Below, piece by piece: positions 9,933-18,490 of a stretch of 64,000 nucleotides of DNA. The DNA comes from Acinetobacter dispersus. Lineage in GTDB: Bacteria > Pseudomonadota > Gammaproteobacteria > Pseudomonadales > Moraxellaceae. Under the pieces are notes generated by a model. It made no database searches. It saw only the letters and a program-made list of their open reading frames with translations, and had not been told where the DNA came from. Made by a program: the position numbers and the translations under genes. Each line of letters begins with the position of its first letter. The stretch's first letter is position 1. The stretch spans positions 372,001 through 436,000 of the forward strand of contig NZ_CP041970.1 of the NCBI RefSeq assembly GCF_009884975.1. The letters are read 5' to 3'.

Positions 9933-11516
9933 ATGCGTTTTTTATCGGTAAACGCCGATTGTTTTCTAATTGAGCTTGAGAGCCTAGAAGAAACTTTAGT
10001 GTTGTACAATAAATTGCAAAATACGCAATTGAATGGAAGTAAAGACTTAGTCCCCGCTGCAAAAACAATTTTGGTTTTTTTCAATGAGATCGAAACCAAC
10101 TTTAAAACGCTGGTTGCTTCAATTCAGGGTCTCAAAATTGATGCTGAATTGGAGCGTAGCAACCAAGAAGTGATTGTGCCGATTCGTTACGATGGCGAAG
10201 ACCTTTCTCAGGTGGCAGAGTTGCAAGGGCTGTCTGTTGTCGATGTGATTAGAAAGCATCACCAAAGCATCTGGAATGTCGCTTTTATTGGTTTTGCGCC
10301 GGGCTTTGCTTATATGAGCAGTCCCGACAGACCTTTTACCGATATTCCACGTTTAACGGTTCCGCGTAAAAAAATACCGTCAGGCTCTTTGGGTTTGGCT
10401 GGAAAATACTCTGGTATTTACCCGAAAGACAGTCCAGGTGGTTGGCAGCTGATTGGTACTACATCGCAAAAAATGTGGGATTTAGAACGTAAAAATCCTG
10501 CATTGCTGTTACCGGGCATGACTGTACATTTTGAAGATGTCACGCATCGTCCAACCAAAGTGACTGTGCCGCAGCAAATCACACGTAAGGTTGAGCCGAA
10601 ACAATCTCTGCCACTATTTACGATCACTGCACCAAGTTTACAGATGCTCATTCAAGATGAAGGGCGTTTAAACCAAACCAATATTGGGGTTGGGGTTGCA
10701 GGTGCAATGGACTTGTCTGCCATGCATAGTGCTAACCGTATTGTAGGTAATCCAACCGATACACCCGTTATTGAAGTTTTAAATGGTGGCTTAAAAGCCA
10801 AAATGCAGTCTGCGGGTGTTATTGCAATTGCAGGTGCCATTTCAAATATTCGTGTGAAATTTGCTGATGGTCAAACCACAGATTTTGCAAGCTATCAGCC
10901 GATTGATCTCGACGAAGGCGATGAATTTCAAATTCAGCCACCAACAGCAGGTTTAAGAAACTATTTGGCAGTTCGTGGTGGCATCGATGTTGAACCAGTG
11001 CTCAATAGTGCTTCGTTTGACAGCTTGGCAGTGTTAGGGCCAGAGCCTTTAAAGCTTGGAGATACCATTTATCAAGGACAGGTGAGGGCTGCCAACATTA
11101 GTGTCAATGAAGTGGGCAAAAGTGACTTGCCACAAGCTGGCGAAGTCGTTGAGCTAGATATTATGAGGGGGCCACGCACTGACTGGTTTGAACAAGACAG
11201 TATTGAACTGCTCTGTCAACAAGAATGGCTGGTAACGAACGAAAGCAACCGAGTTGGGCTAAGACTTTCAGGTGAGCAGCTTTTAACTCGCAAAATTACC
11301 CATGAACTAGAAAGTGAAGGCACATGTATTGGTGCTTTGCAGATTCCACCGAGTGGTCAGCCTGTTTTATTTATGAATGATCATCCTTTAACGGGCGGAT
11401 ATCCAGTCATTGCTTCTGTTGCTAAACACCATTGGGACTTGGTAGCACAGATTCCAGCAGGTTGCCGCGTCAAATTTAAAAAAATTGCCGAATTTACAGA
11501 TTTTGAGAATGAATGA
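9933..11516 (+). CDS. pxpBC: fused 5-oxoprolinase subunits PxpB-PxpC (KipI-KipA / AHS1-AHS2)
   Basis: The 527-residue product joins two subunits that are separate in E. coli (about 218 plus 310 residues). Residues about 1-215 are PxpB/KipI-like (AFIGFAPGFAYMSS, PRKKIPSGSLGLAG). Residues about 235-520 are PxpC/KipA-like (QDEGRLNQTNIGVGVAGAMD, IMRGPRTDWF, TGGYPVIASV). Both halves are homologous to the carboxyltransferase part of urea carboxylase. AAGGA is 7 bases before the ATG. The stop overlaps the start of the biotin carboxylase by four bases, so the two are translationally coupled and probably form one complex. Confidence 0.92.
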   Translation: MRFLSVNADCFLIELESLEETLVLYNKLQNTQLNGSKDLVPAAKTILVFFNEIETNFKTLVASIQGLKIDAELERSNQEVIVPIRYDGEDLSQVAELQGLSVVDVIRKHHQSIWNVAFIGFAPGFAYMSSPDRPFTDIPRLTVPRKKIPSGSLGLAGKYSGIYPKDSPGGWQLIGTTSQKMWDLERKNPALLLPGMTVHFEDVTHRPTKVTVPQQITRKVEPKQSLPLFTITAPSLQMLIQDEGRLNQTNIGVGVAGAMDLSAMHSANRIVGNPTDTPVIEVLNGGLKAKMQSAGVIAIAGAISNIRVKFADGQTTDFASYQPIDLDEGDEFQIQPPTAGLRNYLAVRGGIDVEPVLNSASFDSLAVLGPEPLKLGDTIYQGQVRAANISVNEVGKSDLPQAGEVVELDIMRGPRTDWFEQDSIELLCQQEWLVTNESNRVGLRLSGEQLLTRKITHELESEGTCIGALQIPPSGQPVLFMNDHPLTGGYPVIASVAKHHWDLVAQIPAGCRVKFKKIAEFTDFENE

Positions 11517-13234
11517 TGAATACAGAAAAATTATTGATCGCGAATCGTGGTGAAATTGCCGTTCGTATTATTCATGCCTGCCGTGACATGGGCATTTCAT
11601 CGATCGCGTTATATGCAGATGACGACATTGGCAGCATGCATGTCGAACTTGCAGATGAAGCATGGGGCTTGGCTGGTGCGACTGCCAGTGAAACCTACCT
11701 AAATATTCCAGCCATTATCGAAGTTGCAAAGAAATCCAAAGCGACCATGGTGCATCCAGGTTATGGCTTTTTATCTGAACGTGCTGAGTTTGCCCAAGCC
11801 GTGATTGATGCGGGCTTAAAATGGGTCGGGCCATCACCAAGTGCCATTGAAAAGCTAGGCGATAAAATCGAAGCACGTAAAATTGCTGCTTCAGTTGGCG
11901 CGCCCTTAGTTCAGGGTACACAAGACCCACTTAATAATGCAGAGGAAGCTTTAGAGTTTGCCAAAAAATTTGGTTTGCCGATTGCCATTAAAGCTGCGTT
12001 TGGTGGCGGTGGCCGTGGATTAAAAGTTGCGTGGAAACTCGAAGAAGTCAAAGAGTTATATGAGTCTGCAGTACGTGAGGCAAAAGCTGCCTTTGGTCGT
12101 GGTGAATGTTTTGTCGAGCAATATCTAGATCAACCACGTCATGTGGAAGCACAGGTGATAGCTGACCAACATGGCAATATTGTGGTGCTTGGTACACGTG
12201 ATTGTTCGTTGCAACGTCGTAACCAAAAGTTAGTCGAAGAAGCGCCAGCGCCATTTATTAGCGATGAGATTTATCAACAAATTTTAAGCTCGGCAAAAAA
12301 CATTTGTCAGGCAGCCAATTATGTTGGTGCAGGAACGGTTGAATATTTACTAAGTCGTGACGGAAAGCTTTCATTCTTAGAAGTAAACACCCGTTTGCAA
12401 GTTGAGCATCCAGTGACTGAAGAAACCTCAAAAGTCGATTTGGTGGTTGAGCAAATTCGCGTGGCACAAGGTGAAGTACTTTCTATTAAAGAAACACCAA
12501 AAGCACAAGGTCATGCCATTGAGTTTCGTATCAATGCCGAAGATCCAGCGCGTGGTTTTATTCCAGCATTTGGTGTGCTGAGCTTATTTGAAGCACCGTT
12601 TGGTCATGGAGTACGTGTTGATACAGGTGTTCGAACCGGGTCATTGATCTCCAGTCATTTTGACTCTCTCATGGCAAAACTGATTGTAACGGGTCCAACC
12701 CGTGAAGTTGCCATTGCCCGTGCTAAACGTGCATTGAAGCAATTTAAAATTGAAGGCGTAGCTTCAGTTTTAGACTTTCATCGTGCAGTACTCAATGAAC
12801 CTGACTTTACCGATGAATTTAATGCACACACGCGGTGGATCGAAAATGACTTTAAACAAGAGTTAAAGCCAACCAAACGTGGCATTCCAAAGCATCAACA
12901 ACCAATATTGCTGAGCTATATTGAAATTGATGGCAAGTTACACCGTTTAGGTTTACCTGCGGGCATGTTTGCACAAGGCCCAGCAACTGAAATTCAAGCA
13001 CAAACTGTCGAGCTTGAAGTGAGTGCAGAGCATTTACTAGCCCCAATTAATGGTGTGATGAGCGCTTGGAGAGTTGAAAATGGTGAGCAGGTCACCGAAG
13101 GTCAAGTGGTTGCGATTATGGAAGCCATGAAAATGGAAGTGCAGGTACTGGCACATCGTAGTGGTATTATGCAAATCGTGGCAGAACAGGGTGGTACTTA
13201 TCAGGTAGAATCAATTATTGGCATAATTGAGTGA
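11513..13234 (+). CDS. biotin carboxylase fused to a biotinyl carrier domain
   Basis: A 573-residue protein. It has a biotin carboxylase N-domain (about 1-110, beginning KLLIANRGEIAVRII), an ATP-grasp domain with the glycine loop FGGGGRGLKV (about 115-320), a biotin carboxylase C-domain (335-440), and a C-terminal biotinyl domain whose EAMKM motif places the biotin-accepting lysine at K540. It would carboxylate its own biotin with ATP and bicarbonate. No acyl-CoA carboxyltransferase gene is nearby; the overlapping PxpB-PxpC fusion is the obvious carboxyltransferase-like partner. This mirrors the domain set of urea carboxylase. The acceptor is unknown and is inferred to be a lactam or amide such as 5-oxoproline. 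Confidence 0.9.
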   Translation: MMNTEKLLIANRGEIAVRIIHACRDMGISSIALYADDDIGSMHVELADEAWGLAGATASETYLNIPAIIEVAKKSKATMVHPGYGFLSERAEFAQAVIDAGLKWVGPSPSAIEKLGDKIEARKIAASVGAPLVQGTQDPLNNAEEALEFAKKFGLPIAIKAAFGGGGRGLKVAWKLEEVKELYESAVREAKAAFGRGECFVEQYLDQPRHVEAQVIADQHGNIVVLGTRDCSLQRRNQKLVEEAPAPFISDEIYQQILSSAKNICQAANYVGAGTVEYLLSRDGKLSFLEVNTRLQVEHPVTEETSKVDLVVEQIRVAQGEVLSIKETPKAQGHAIEFRINAEDPARGFIPAFGVLSLFEAPFGHGVRVDTGVRTGSLISSHFDSLMAKLIVTGPTREVAIARAKRALKQFKIEGVASVLDFHRAVLNEPDFTDEFNAHTRWIENDFKQELKPTKRGIPKHQQPILLSYIEIDGKLHRLGLPAGMFAQGPATEIQAQTVELEVSAEHLLAPINGVMSAWRVENGEQVTEGQVVAIMEAMKMEVQVLAHRSGIMQIVAEQGGTYQVESIIGIIE

Positions 13235-13268
13235 TGTTTGAAACAAGTCTCTATCGCTAAAATTGAAG

Positions 13269-13318
13269 AATAGAAATAAGCAAAGCGCTAATGATTTATC
13301 TCTTTGCTTATTTCTATT
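13269..13318 (+). terminator. 17-bp inverted repeat at the end of the pxp-type operon
   Basis: Two perfect 17-base arms (13269-13285 and 13302-13318; the left arm begins AATAGAAATAAG) enclose a 16-base loop, 35 bases after the last stop codon. There is no T-run after it, so it is a strong RNA hairpin that probably protects the 3' end or assists factor-dependent termination. The remaining sequence to 13719 is very AT-rich and no gene was seen there. Confidence 0.5.
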
Positions 13319-13719
13319 GGATAAAGAGTTATTAAAAAATAGTTAATTTTACTTTATTTATTTTTAAGTTAAACTTTATTATTGGTCGAGTTAGTCTTTG
13401 TCTACCTGTTAGATATCAATGAAAAATAAAATAATCATGCTGATTATGATTTAAAAATAATCTCGCCCAATTTTAAGATTTTGGGTTTTAAATGTTTGTA
13501 TTCTTTAGTTTTTTGTATTTGTTGCATATTGTAGAGAGAAAACATAAGTTTGTTTTAGTGTTTTTCTTATATATATGAATTTATTGATAAATATTTCTTA
13601 AATTGCTTGTGGTTGTAATAAATTCTTGTAAATAGTGATAATTTTAATGTGCTAAATGCTAATAAATTTGGATTCAAAGGGGGTAAGGTCTATTCTTATA
13701 ATAGAACTAAGGGGTAGGC

Positions 13720-14010
13720 GTGATATATAAGAAACCATTAGTATTAGATTTTGATAAAGTGAATGAAAATGATGAGGATAATGGTGGCGCATTATTTTTA
13801 AGAAATGAGATGGTTTTTATCCTTGCAATGTGTCTATGGAATACAAATATTAGCTATAGTTTCTTATTTGTTTATATTTTTATTTTTTTCGCCGAAAAAA
13901 TAAATGACTTTTACTTTGTTGTGAGTTTTTCTCTGATATTTAGTCTCGTAGTTATTGTTTTGCTATTTTTTTTACTTTTCTTTGTTGAGATAGTTTTCTC
14001 TAATCGGTAA
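13720..14010 (+). CDS. small hypothetical membrane protein
   Basis: A 96-residue ORF starting with GTG. It has a charged N-terminal third (residues 1-30, DFDKVNENDEDNGG) and two long hydrophobic stretches (about 31-58 and 65-92) rich in phenylalanine and isoleucine, consistent with two membrane helices. No family is recognised. Base composition is even more AT-rich than the neighbours, and part of the hydrophobicity may simply follow from T-rich sequence. No convincing ribosome site beyond a GGGG stretch is present. Confidence 0.4.
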   Translation: MIYKKPLVLDFDKVNENDEDNGGALFLRNEMVFILAMCLWNTNISYSFLFVYIFIFFAEKINDFYFVVSFSLIFSLVVIVLLFFLLFFVEIVFSNR

Positions 14011-14530
14011 TTAAAATATGATTTATAGAAAAATAATAAAAGTATAAATCTATTTTCAAGTTGAAAAGAATAGTCGATTCATTGCAGTCATCAAATTATA
14101 AAAAAAGCCCAACAGATTTCTGATAATGATCATTTTTAATTGAGCTAGATAAATTTGTTTTGCTGGTAAAACAAAAAAATAAAATAATTATTAAACTAAG
14201 GTGTGCTATCACTCGCGTAAAAATTTGGATAGAGAATAAAAATAAATTTTTGTCGCCTCCTATGTTAACGACAGCTTCACAATCGTCAAACTTTCCTTGA
14301 AATGATAATTTTTTTTAGTGAAATGATAATTTTTTTATTCAGTTTTCCAGTAGATTTTTAGAACTATATGTGACTAATATCACAAAAAAAAGTTTTTTTG
14401 CAGTATTGGTGGGGTGGTGAGTGAGGGGGCTATAGGGGTTCTTTTAATTTGAGTAAATAATGTACTTGCATGAGTGGTTTTTGATTCCTTCTTGGAGGTG
14501 TGGTTCTTGATATGAGATAGAGTGGGTGAA
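14011..14530. promoter_or_regulatory. AT-rich regulatory gap with Fur-like direct repeats
   Basis: This 520-base gap precedes the AraC gene. Two copies of a 17-base element, GAAATGATAATTTTTTT, start at 14299 and 14320 and are 21 bases apart, which puts them on the same DNA face. The ATGATAAT core resembles a Fur half-site. A further GATAATGATCATT stretch lies at 14122-14134. No gene or RNA was recognised. Confidence 0.4.
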
Positions 14531-15543
14531 ATGGTTTTGAGTAAGTCTAATCAAGTAAAATTAGTGTCTAGTGCGATGCAAAACCTATTGATTTATTTTT
14601 GCGTAAAAAATAATCTTAAAAATGCAAAATATTTGAGTGACTATAAAACCAATGAATTAATTCCACTTTGGGATTGGATTGAGTTATTGGAAGAAATTAA
14701 TCAAAAATATCCAAAGCCAACACTTGGGTTAGATATTTCAAAATATGCGCAGCCCAAACATCTTGGTATTTTAGGGTATATTGCACTCTCTAGTGAAAAT
14801 ATATTGGAAGTTCTTAATTCTTTTATAAAGTATCAAAGGTTGTTTTGTGAAACTAAACCGGCAAAAATGTCTATTTCTGATGATTTTATTATTATAAGCT
14901 GGAGTGAAGATCCATATATAAAAAACAATCATCTTGTGGATGAATTGTTGATGGGTGTTTTTTATGTGTTTTTAAATCAATTGGTCCATCCTAATATTAT
15001 TCATGTTCATAAAATAAATTTTAGTACACAAAAAATAAATTTTTTTATAATTATGAGAATTTTTTTGGTTGTTCTGTGGAGTTTGAAAGTGATCATGTTG
15101 AAATATATATTTCTATGAATAGCCTTGATCTAACCGTTCCAAATGCAGATCCAATTCTCAATGATATCTTAACCAAACAAGCAAATTTATTGCTGTCAAA
15201 GCGTCCCCATCTTGATGTTTTTGATGAGTTAGTACAAAAATCAATAATTCAGGCAGTGAGTAAAGGTAATATTAGCGTGGAATACGTGGCGAACCAAATT
15301 GGTCTTCCATCTCGTATTTTTCAAATGAAATTGAAACAGCAAGGGTACACTTTTAAGGAGCGGTTAAATCAAGTTCGCAGAGATTTAGCTTTTGATTATC
15401 TTGCTGATTTAAATCTGAGTATTTTGGATATTTCAATGTTATTGGCTTATCAAGAGCAGACTTCATTTATTCGAGCATTTAAAACATGGACGGGGATGAG
15501 CCCATTGCAATATCGAAAGAAAAAAATCTTAAATCATCGTTGA
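14531..15543 (+). pseudogene. AraC-family regulator split by a -1 frameshift at a T7 run
   Basis: Two overlapping frames together encode one AraC regulator of about 337 residues, a normal family length. The first frame (from ATG 14531) carries an arabinose-binding-like N-terminal domain. After residue about 170 it runs into nonsense, while the next frame continues sensibly with FFYNYENFFGCSVEFESDHVEIY and then the C-terminal AraC helix-turn-helix (ISVEYVANQIGLPSRIFQMKLKQ, MSPLQYRKKK). The switch falls on seven T residues at 15040-15046, and one extra T would restore the frame. In the upstream frame this is exactly a T TTT TTT slippery heptamer. It may be a true pseudogene, a sequencing error, or a slippage-expressed gene. 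It probably regulates the TonB receptor downstream. Confidence 0.75.
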
Positions 15544-15593
15544 TAATTTCATCATTTACTTTTTATTCATTACTTGAGAGTGGTTAAATCGTA

Positions 15594-15773
15594 GTGATTG
15601 TGAAGACCTGTATTCACGCTACAACTTTGATCAGATTTCATCCGTTCTTTTATTCGATTGTTCTTGTTCGGTGTTGTATCAATCATCAAGGTGATGTCTT
15701 TTTTGACGATCCTTCAAAATTGATTGTTCATTCTAAAAAAATGGAGAAGTTATTTACATATTCTCAAATGTAA
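15594..15773 (+). other. possible 59-codon ORF or gene remnant
   Basis: A GTG at 15594 opens 59 codons to a TAA at 15771. The second half reads like ordinary coding sequence (HQGDVFFDDPSKLIVHSKKM), but no family is recognised and no ribosome site is evident. Together with the next short ORF it may be the remains of a degraded gene between the AraC regulator and the receptor. Confidence 0.2.
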
Positions 15774-15792
15774 ATGATAATTACTATTATTT
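15772..15792 (+). promoter_or_regulatory. candidate Fur box upstream of the TonB receptor
   Basis: The sequence AATGATAATTACTATTATT contains the inverted repeat ATAAT-N4-ATTAT and closely resembles the Fur consensus built from GATAAT hexamers. It lies about 250 bases before the receptor start, consistent with iron control of the receptor transcript. Binding is inferred. Confidence 0.45.
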
Positions 15793-15811
15793 ATGGTGTT
15801 TGCATAATTTA

Positions 15812-15961
15812 ATGATAAATCCTCTCCCAACGCATGATAGACATACGTTGATTCAAAATCGTGATCCCGATTACTATGTCGCACTGAGTCGATGCCTTAA
15901 TTCTTTCATTGCTTACTTCAATATTGAAGAAGTTGACTGTTGCCGAACACTAATTTTTTGA
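15812..15961 (+). other. possible 49-codon ORF or gene remnant
   Basis: An ATG at 15812 opens 49 codons to a TGA at 15959. The product begins MINPLPTHDRHTLIQ and is rich in charged and aromatic residues with a C-terminal CC pair. It looks more coding-like than the flanking AT-rich DNA, but there is no good ribosome site and no recognised family. It lies between the candidate Fur box and the receptor. Confidence 0.2.
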
Positions 15962-16006
15962 TTCTATTATTTTTATTTAAATCCTTAATTATTTTATCGC
16001 CTATTT

Positions 16007-16018
16007 AGGAGGACGATG
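16007..16018 (+). promoter_or_regulatory. strong Shine-Dalgarno placed at an out-of-frame ATG before the TonB receptor
   Basis: AGGAGGA at 16007-16013 is the best ribosome site in the area, yet it serves an ATG at 16016 in another frame. That frame runs 41 codons to a TAG at 16139-16141, overlapping the start of the receptor gene. The receptor ATG at 16044 itself has only GGTGAAG nearby. Translational coupling through the short frame is possible. Confidence 0.35.
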
Positions 16019-16043
16019 AATTTTTATCTTTTGGTGAAGATGT

Positions 16044-18389
16044 ATGTTTCAAGTTCTCTCTCAAAAAACGGTGATAAAGCCACTTGCACTAGCTATTGCT
16101 TTATCTATGAATGTCTTAACAGTACAGGTCTATGCAGATAGTAATACAACAACAGTTTTAGTGAATTCGAACAAAACTGTAGCATTGCCTAAAAGCTCAT
16201 CCACAGCCAATGATCAGAACCAAATTTATCAAATGACACCAATTGTGGTGCAGGCAGAGAAAGAAGATACCATTCAGTTTGGTCAGAGTGTATTAAACCA
16301 AAAAGCCATCGATCGTTATCAGGCAAACAATGTTGCTCAATTGCTAGATAACATGCCAAGTGTTGGTTCCGCTGGTTCGCCAAGACCAGGTGGGCAAACC
16401 ATTAATATCTTAGGGATGGGTGGGGTTGAAGATGTTCCAATTACATTGGATGACTCGGTAAAAAGCTTTGATAAATACCGTCAGGGTTCAGTCTTTATTG
16501 AGCCCGAAATTTTAAAGAAAATCACAGTAGATAAAGGGCCACATAACGTTGAAGTTGGTAATGGTGGTTTTGGTGGAAAAGTCACGTTGGAAACCAAAGA
16601 TGCAACTGATTTGCTTCGAGATGATAAAAATATTGGTGCTTTTTTAAAGTATTCAAGGTTCTCCAATAATTCACAAAACACCTATACAGGTGCGGTATAT
16701 GGCAAAAGTGAAGATGGGTTGGTCGATGCAATGTTCTACTATACCAATCGAGACAGTGGTGATGTTAAACGCCCAGATGGCACCAAGTTTTTATATTCTG
16801 CACAAGAGCAAAATACCTATTTGGCCAAGCTGAATTTCCATCCGACAGACAGTCAAAAAATCACATTAAATGCGATGCAGGGTGGACATAAAGGTTGGGA
16901 ACCATTTGCGGCTATGCGTGATCAAGATGCTGTACCAACTGAAGCGGATATTAAAAAATATGGTTATGAGGAGGCTTGGAAGCGTCGTCTAGTCTACCGT
17001 GATCAAAACGATATCAGCTATTCGATGGGATATGAGTTTAACCCAGACTCAAATCCATACCTTAATCTAAAAGCTACCGCATCTTATTCAAAGACGGATC
17101 AACATGATCAAAGACTACCGAGCGTTAATGGATCAGCGGCAACCTTGGGCAATGAAAGTTGGGTAACGTATACCAATACGGCGCTTAAACTCAGCAATAT
17201 CAGCGATATTGCAACTGAATACGGTACGCATAAATTAAAAGTGGGGGCGCAATATCAAAAGATGGAGCAGAATTCCCTGATCTACGATAAGAACAATGCC
17301 AAAAAGCCTGATTATAACTTTGGTTATTATGAACCCTATTATATGCCATCAGGTGAACAGCAAATGTTGAGTGCCTTTGTGGAAGATCAATATCAGATTA
17401 ATAATTTCACCATTACGCCATCACTTCGCTACGATCATATAACCAATACAGGCAATCCAAACCGAGCACCACGTTATAATGACCCTAGTGCTGGGCATGA
17501 TTATTCCAGCAAGACCTATACAGGTTGGTCTCCACGTTTAGCTTTGGCATGGAAGCAGGCTGATTATCTGACTTGGTTTGCCAATATCAGTAAGACATGG
17601 CGTGCTCCGCGGGTAGATGAACAATATTATGTACAATCAGCGGTGACATCCGTGCCTTCGACCAGCCGTTATTTACGACCTGAAAAGATGCTCGCGATTC
17701 GTTTAGGCAATGAAATGAATTTTGATGATGTGTTTGCATCAGAAGATCATTTACAAGTTCGTCTGACTTATCATCGTAATCGAGGAAGTGACGAAATCTT
17801 CCGTAACCTTTCAACTTTTTGTAAGGTACAAGCAGAGAACAATGCCAACGGTGGAAATGGCAGTATCAATGACTGTAATGGAAACTATAATCACGGTTTT
17901 TATCGCAATGTAAACGATTACACGATCAAGGCCTATGAGGCTGAGGTGTTCTATAATCAACCGACTTGGTTTACAGGTTTAACCTATTCATATATTCGTG
18001 GGCAGCGTGATAATTCTCCTGTGAATCCTTGGTTTGAGCAAAAAACATGGATGACCGATATACCTCCTAAAAAGGCCACAGCGACTTTGGGTGTAAATGT
18101 GCCTGAGCATCACTTAACGATGGGCTGGAGAGGAATCTTTGTGGCGGCACAGGATCGGAGTTTATCTGACAATGAGAAGTCGATTGCAGCATCTTCTTTC
18201 TCTTTGCCAAAAACCAAAGGTTATTCACTGCACAGTGTTTACGCTGACTGGCAGCCTGTGGGGGAGAAAGGACCAAAGTTAAATTTCTCAATTGATAATC
18301 TGTTTAATCGCGACTACAAGATGTATTTAGGGGAATATATGACAGGCACAGGTCGTGATTATAAGCTAAGCATTTCTCAATCATTCTAG
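16044..18389 (+). CDS. TonB-dependent outer-membrane receptor
   Basis: A 781-residue outer-membrane receptor. Residues 1-32 form a signal peptide ending VYADS. Residues about 68-75 (MTPIVVQA) form the TonB box-like segment. The plug domain follows at about 80-190 (LLDNMPSVGSAG, INILGMGGVED, ITVDKGPHNVEVGNGGFGG), then a beta-barrel ending in the typical C-terminal phenylalanine (YKLSISQSF). The plug wording resembles the haem/haemoglobin receptor group, but this is only a suggestion. Such receptors import iron complexes using TonB-ExbBD energy. The context of a Fur-like box and an upstream AraC regulator supports iron acquisition. A terminator follows at 18430. Confidence 0.88.
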   Translation: MFQVLSQKTVIKPLALAIALSMNVLTVQVYADSNTTTVLVNSNKTVALPKSSSTANDQNQIYQMTPIVVQAEKEDTIQFGQSVLNQKAIDRYQANNVAQLLDNMPSVGSAGSPRPGGQTINILGMGGVEDVPITLDDSVKSFDKYRQGSVFIEPEILKKITVDKGPHNVEVGNGGFGGKVTLETKDATDLLRDDKNIGAFLKYSRFSNNSQNTYTGAVYGKSEDGLVDAMFYYTNRDSGDVKRPDGTKFLYSAQEQNTYLAKLNFHPTDSQKITLNAMQGGHKGWEPFAAMRDQDAVPTEADIKKYGYEEAWKRRLVYRDQNDISYSMGYEFNPDSNPYLNLKATASYSKTDQHDQRLPSVNGSAATLGNESWVTYTNTALKLSNISDIATEYGTHKLKVGAQYQKMEQNSLIYDKNNAKKPDYNFGYYEPYYMPSGEQQMLSAFVEDQYQINNFTITPSLRYDHITNTGNPNRAPRYNDPSAGHDYSSKTYTGWSPRLALAWKQADYLTWFANISKTWRAPRVDEQYYVQSAVTSVPSTSRYLRPEKMLAIRLGNEMNFDDVFASEDHLQVRLTYHRNRGSDEIFRNLSTFCKVQAENNANGGNGSINDCNGNYNHGFYRNVNDYTIKAYEAEVFYNQPTWFTGLTYSYIRGQRDNSPVNPWFEQKTWMTDIPPKKATATLGVNVPEHHLTMGWRGIFVAAQDRSLSDNEKSIAASSFSLPKTKGYSLHSVYADWQPVGEKGPKLNFSIDNLFNRDYKMYLGEYMTGTGRDYKLSISQSF

Positions 18390-18429
18390 TTCGAATGCTG
18401 AATCTCAGTTGAACTTTAAATCCTGTTTC

Positions 18430-18480
18430 ATCCGTACAGAAGTTTGTTTTATTTTCAACAACTGTACGGATTTAACTTTT
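18430..18480. terminator. terminator between the convergent receptor and acyltransferase genes
   Basis: ATCCGTACAG (18430-18439) pairs perfectly with CTGTACGGAT (18462-18471), and the arm is followed by TTTAACTTTTT. It lies between two convergent genes and can serve the + strand directly; on the other strand the tail is weaker. Confidence 0.75.
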
Positions 18481-18490
18481 TACTTTCGCT

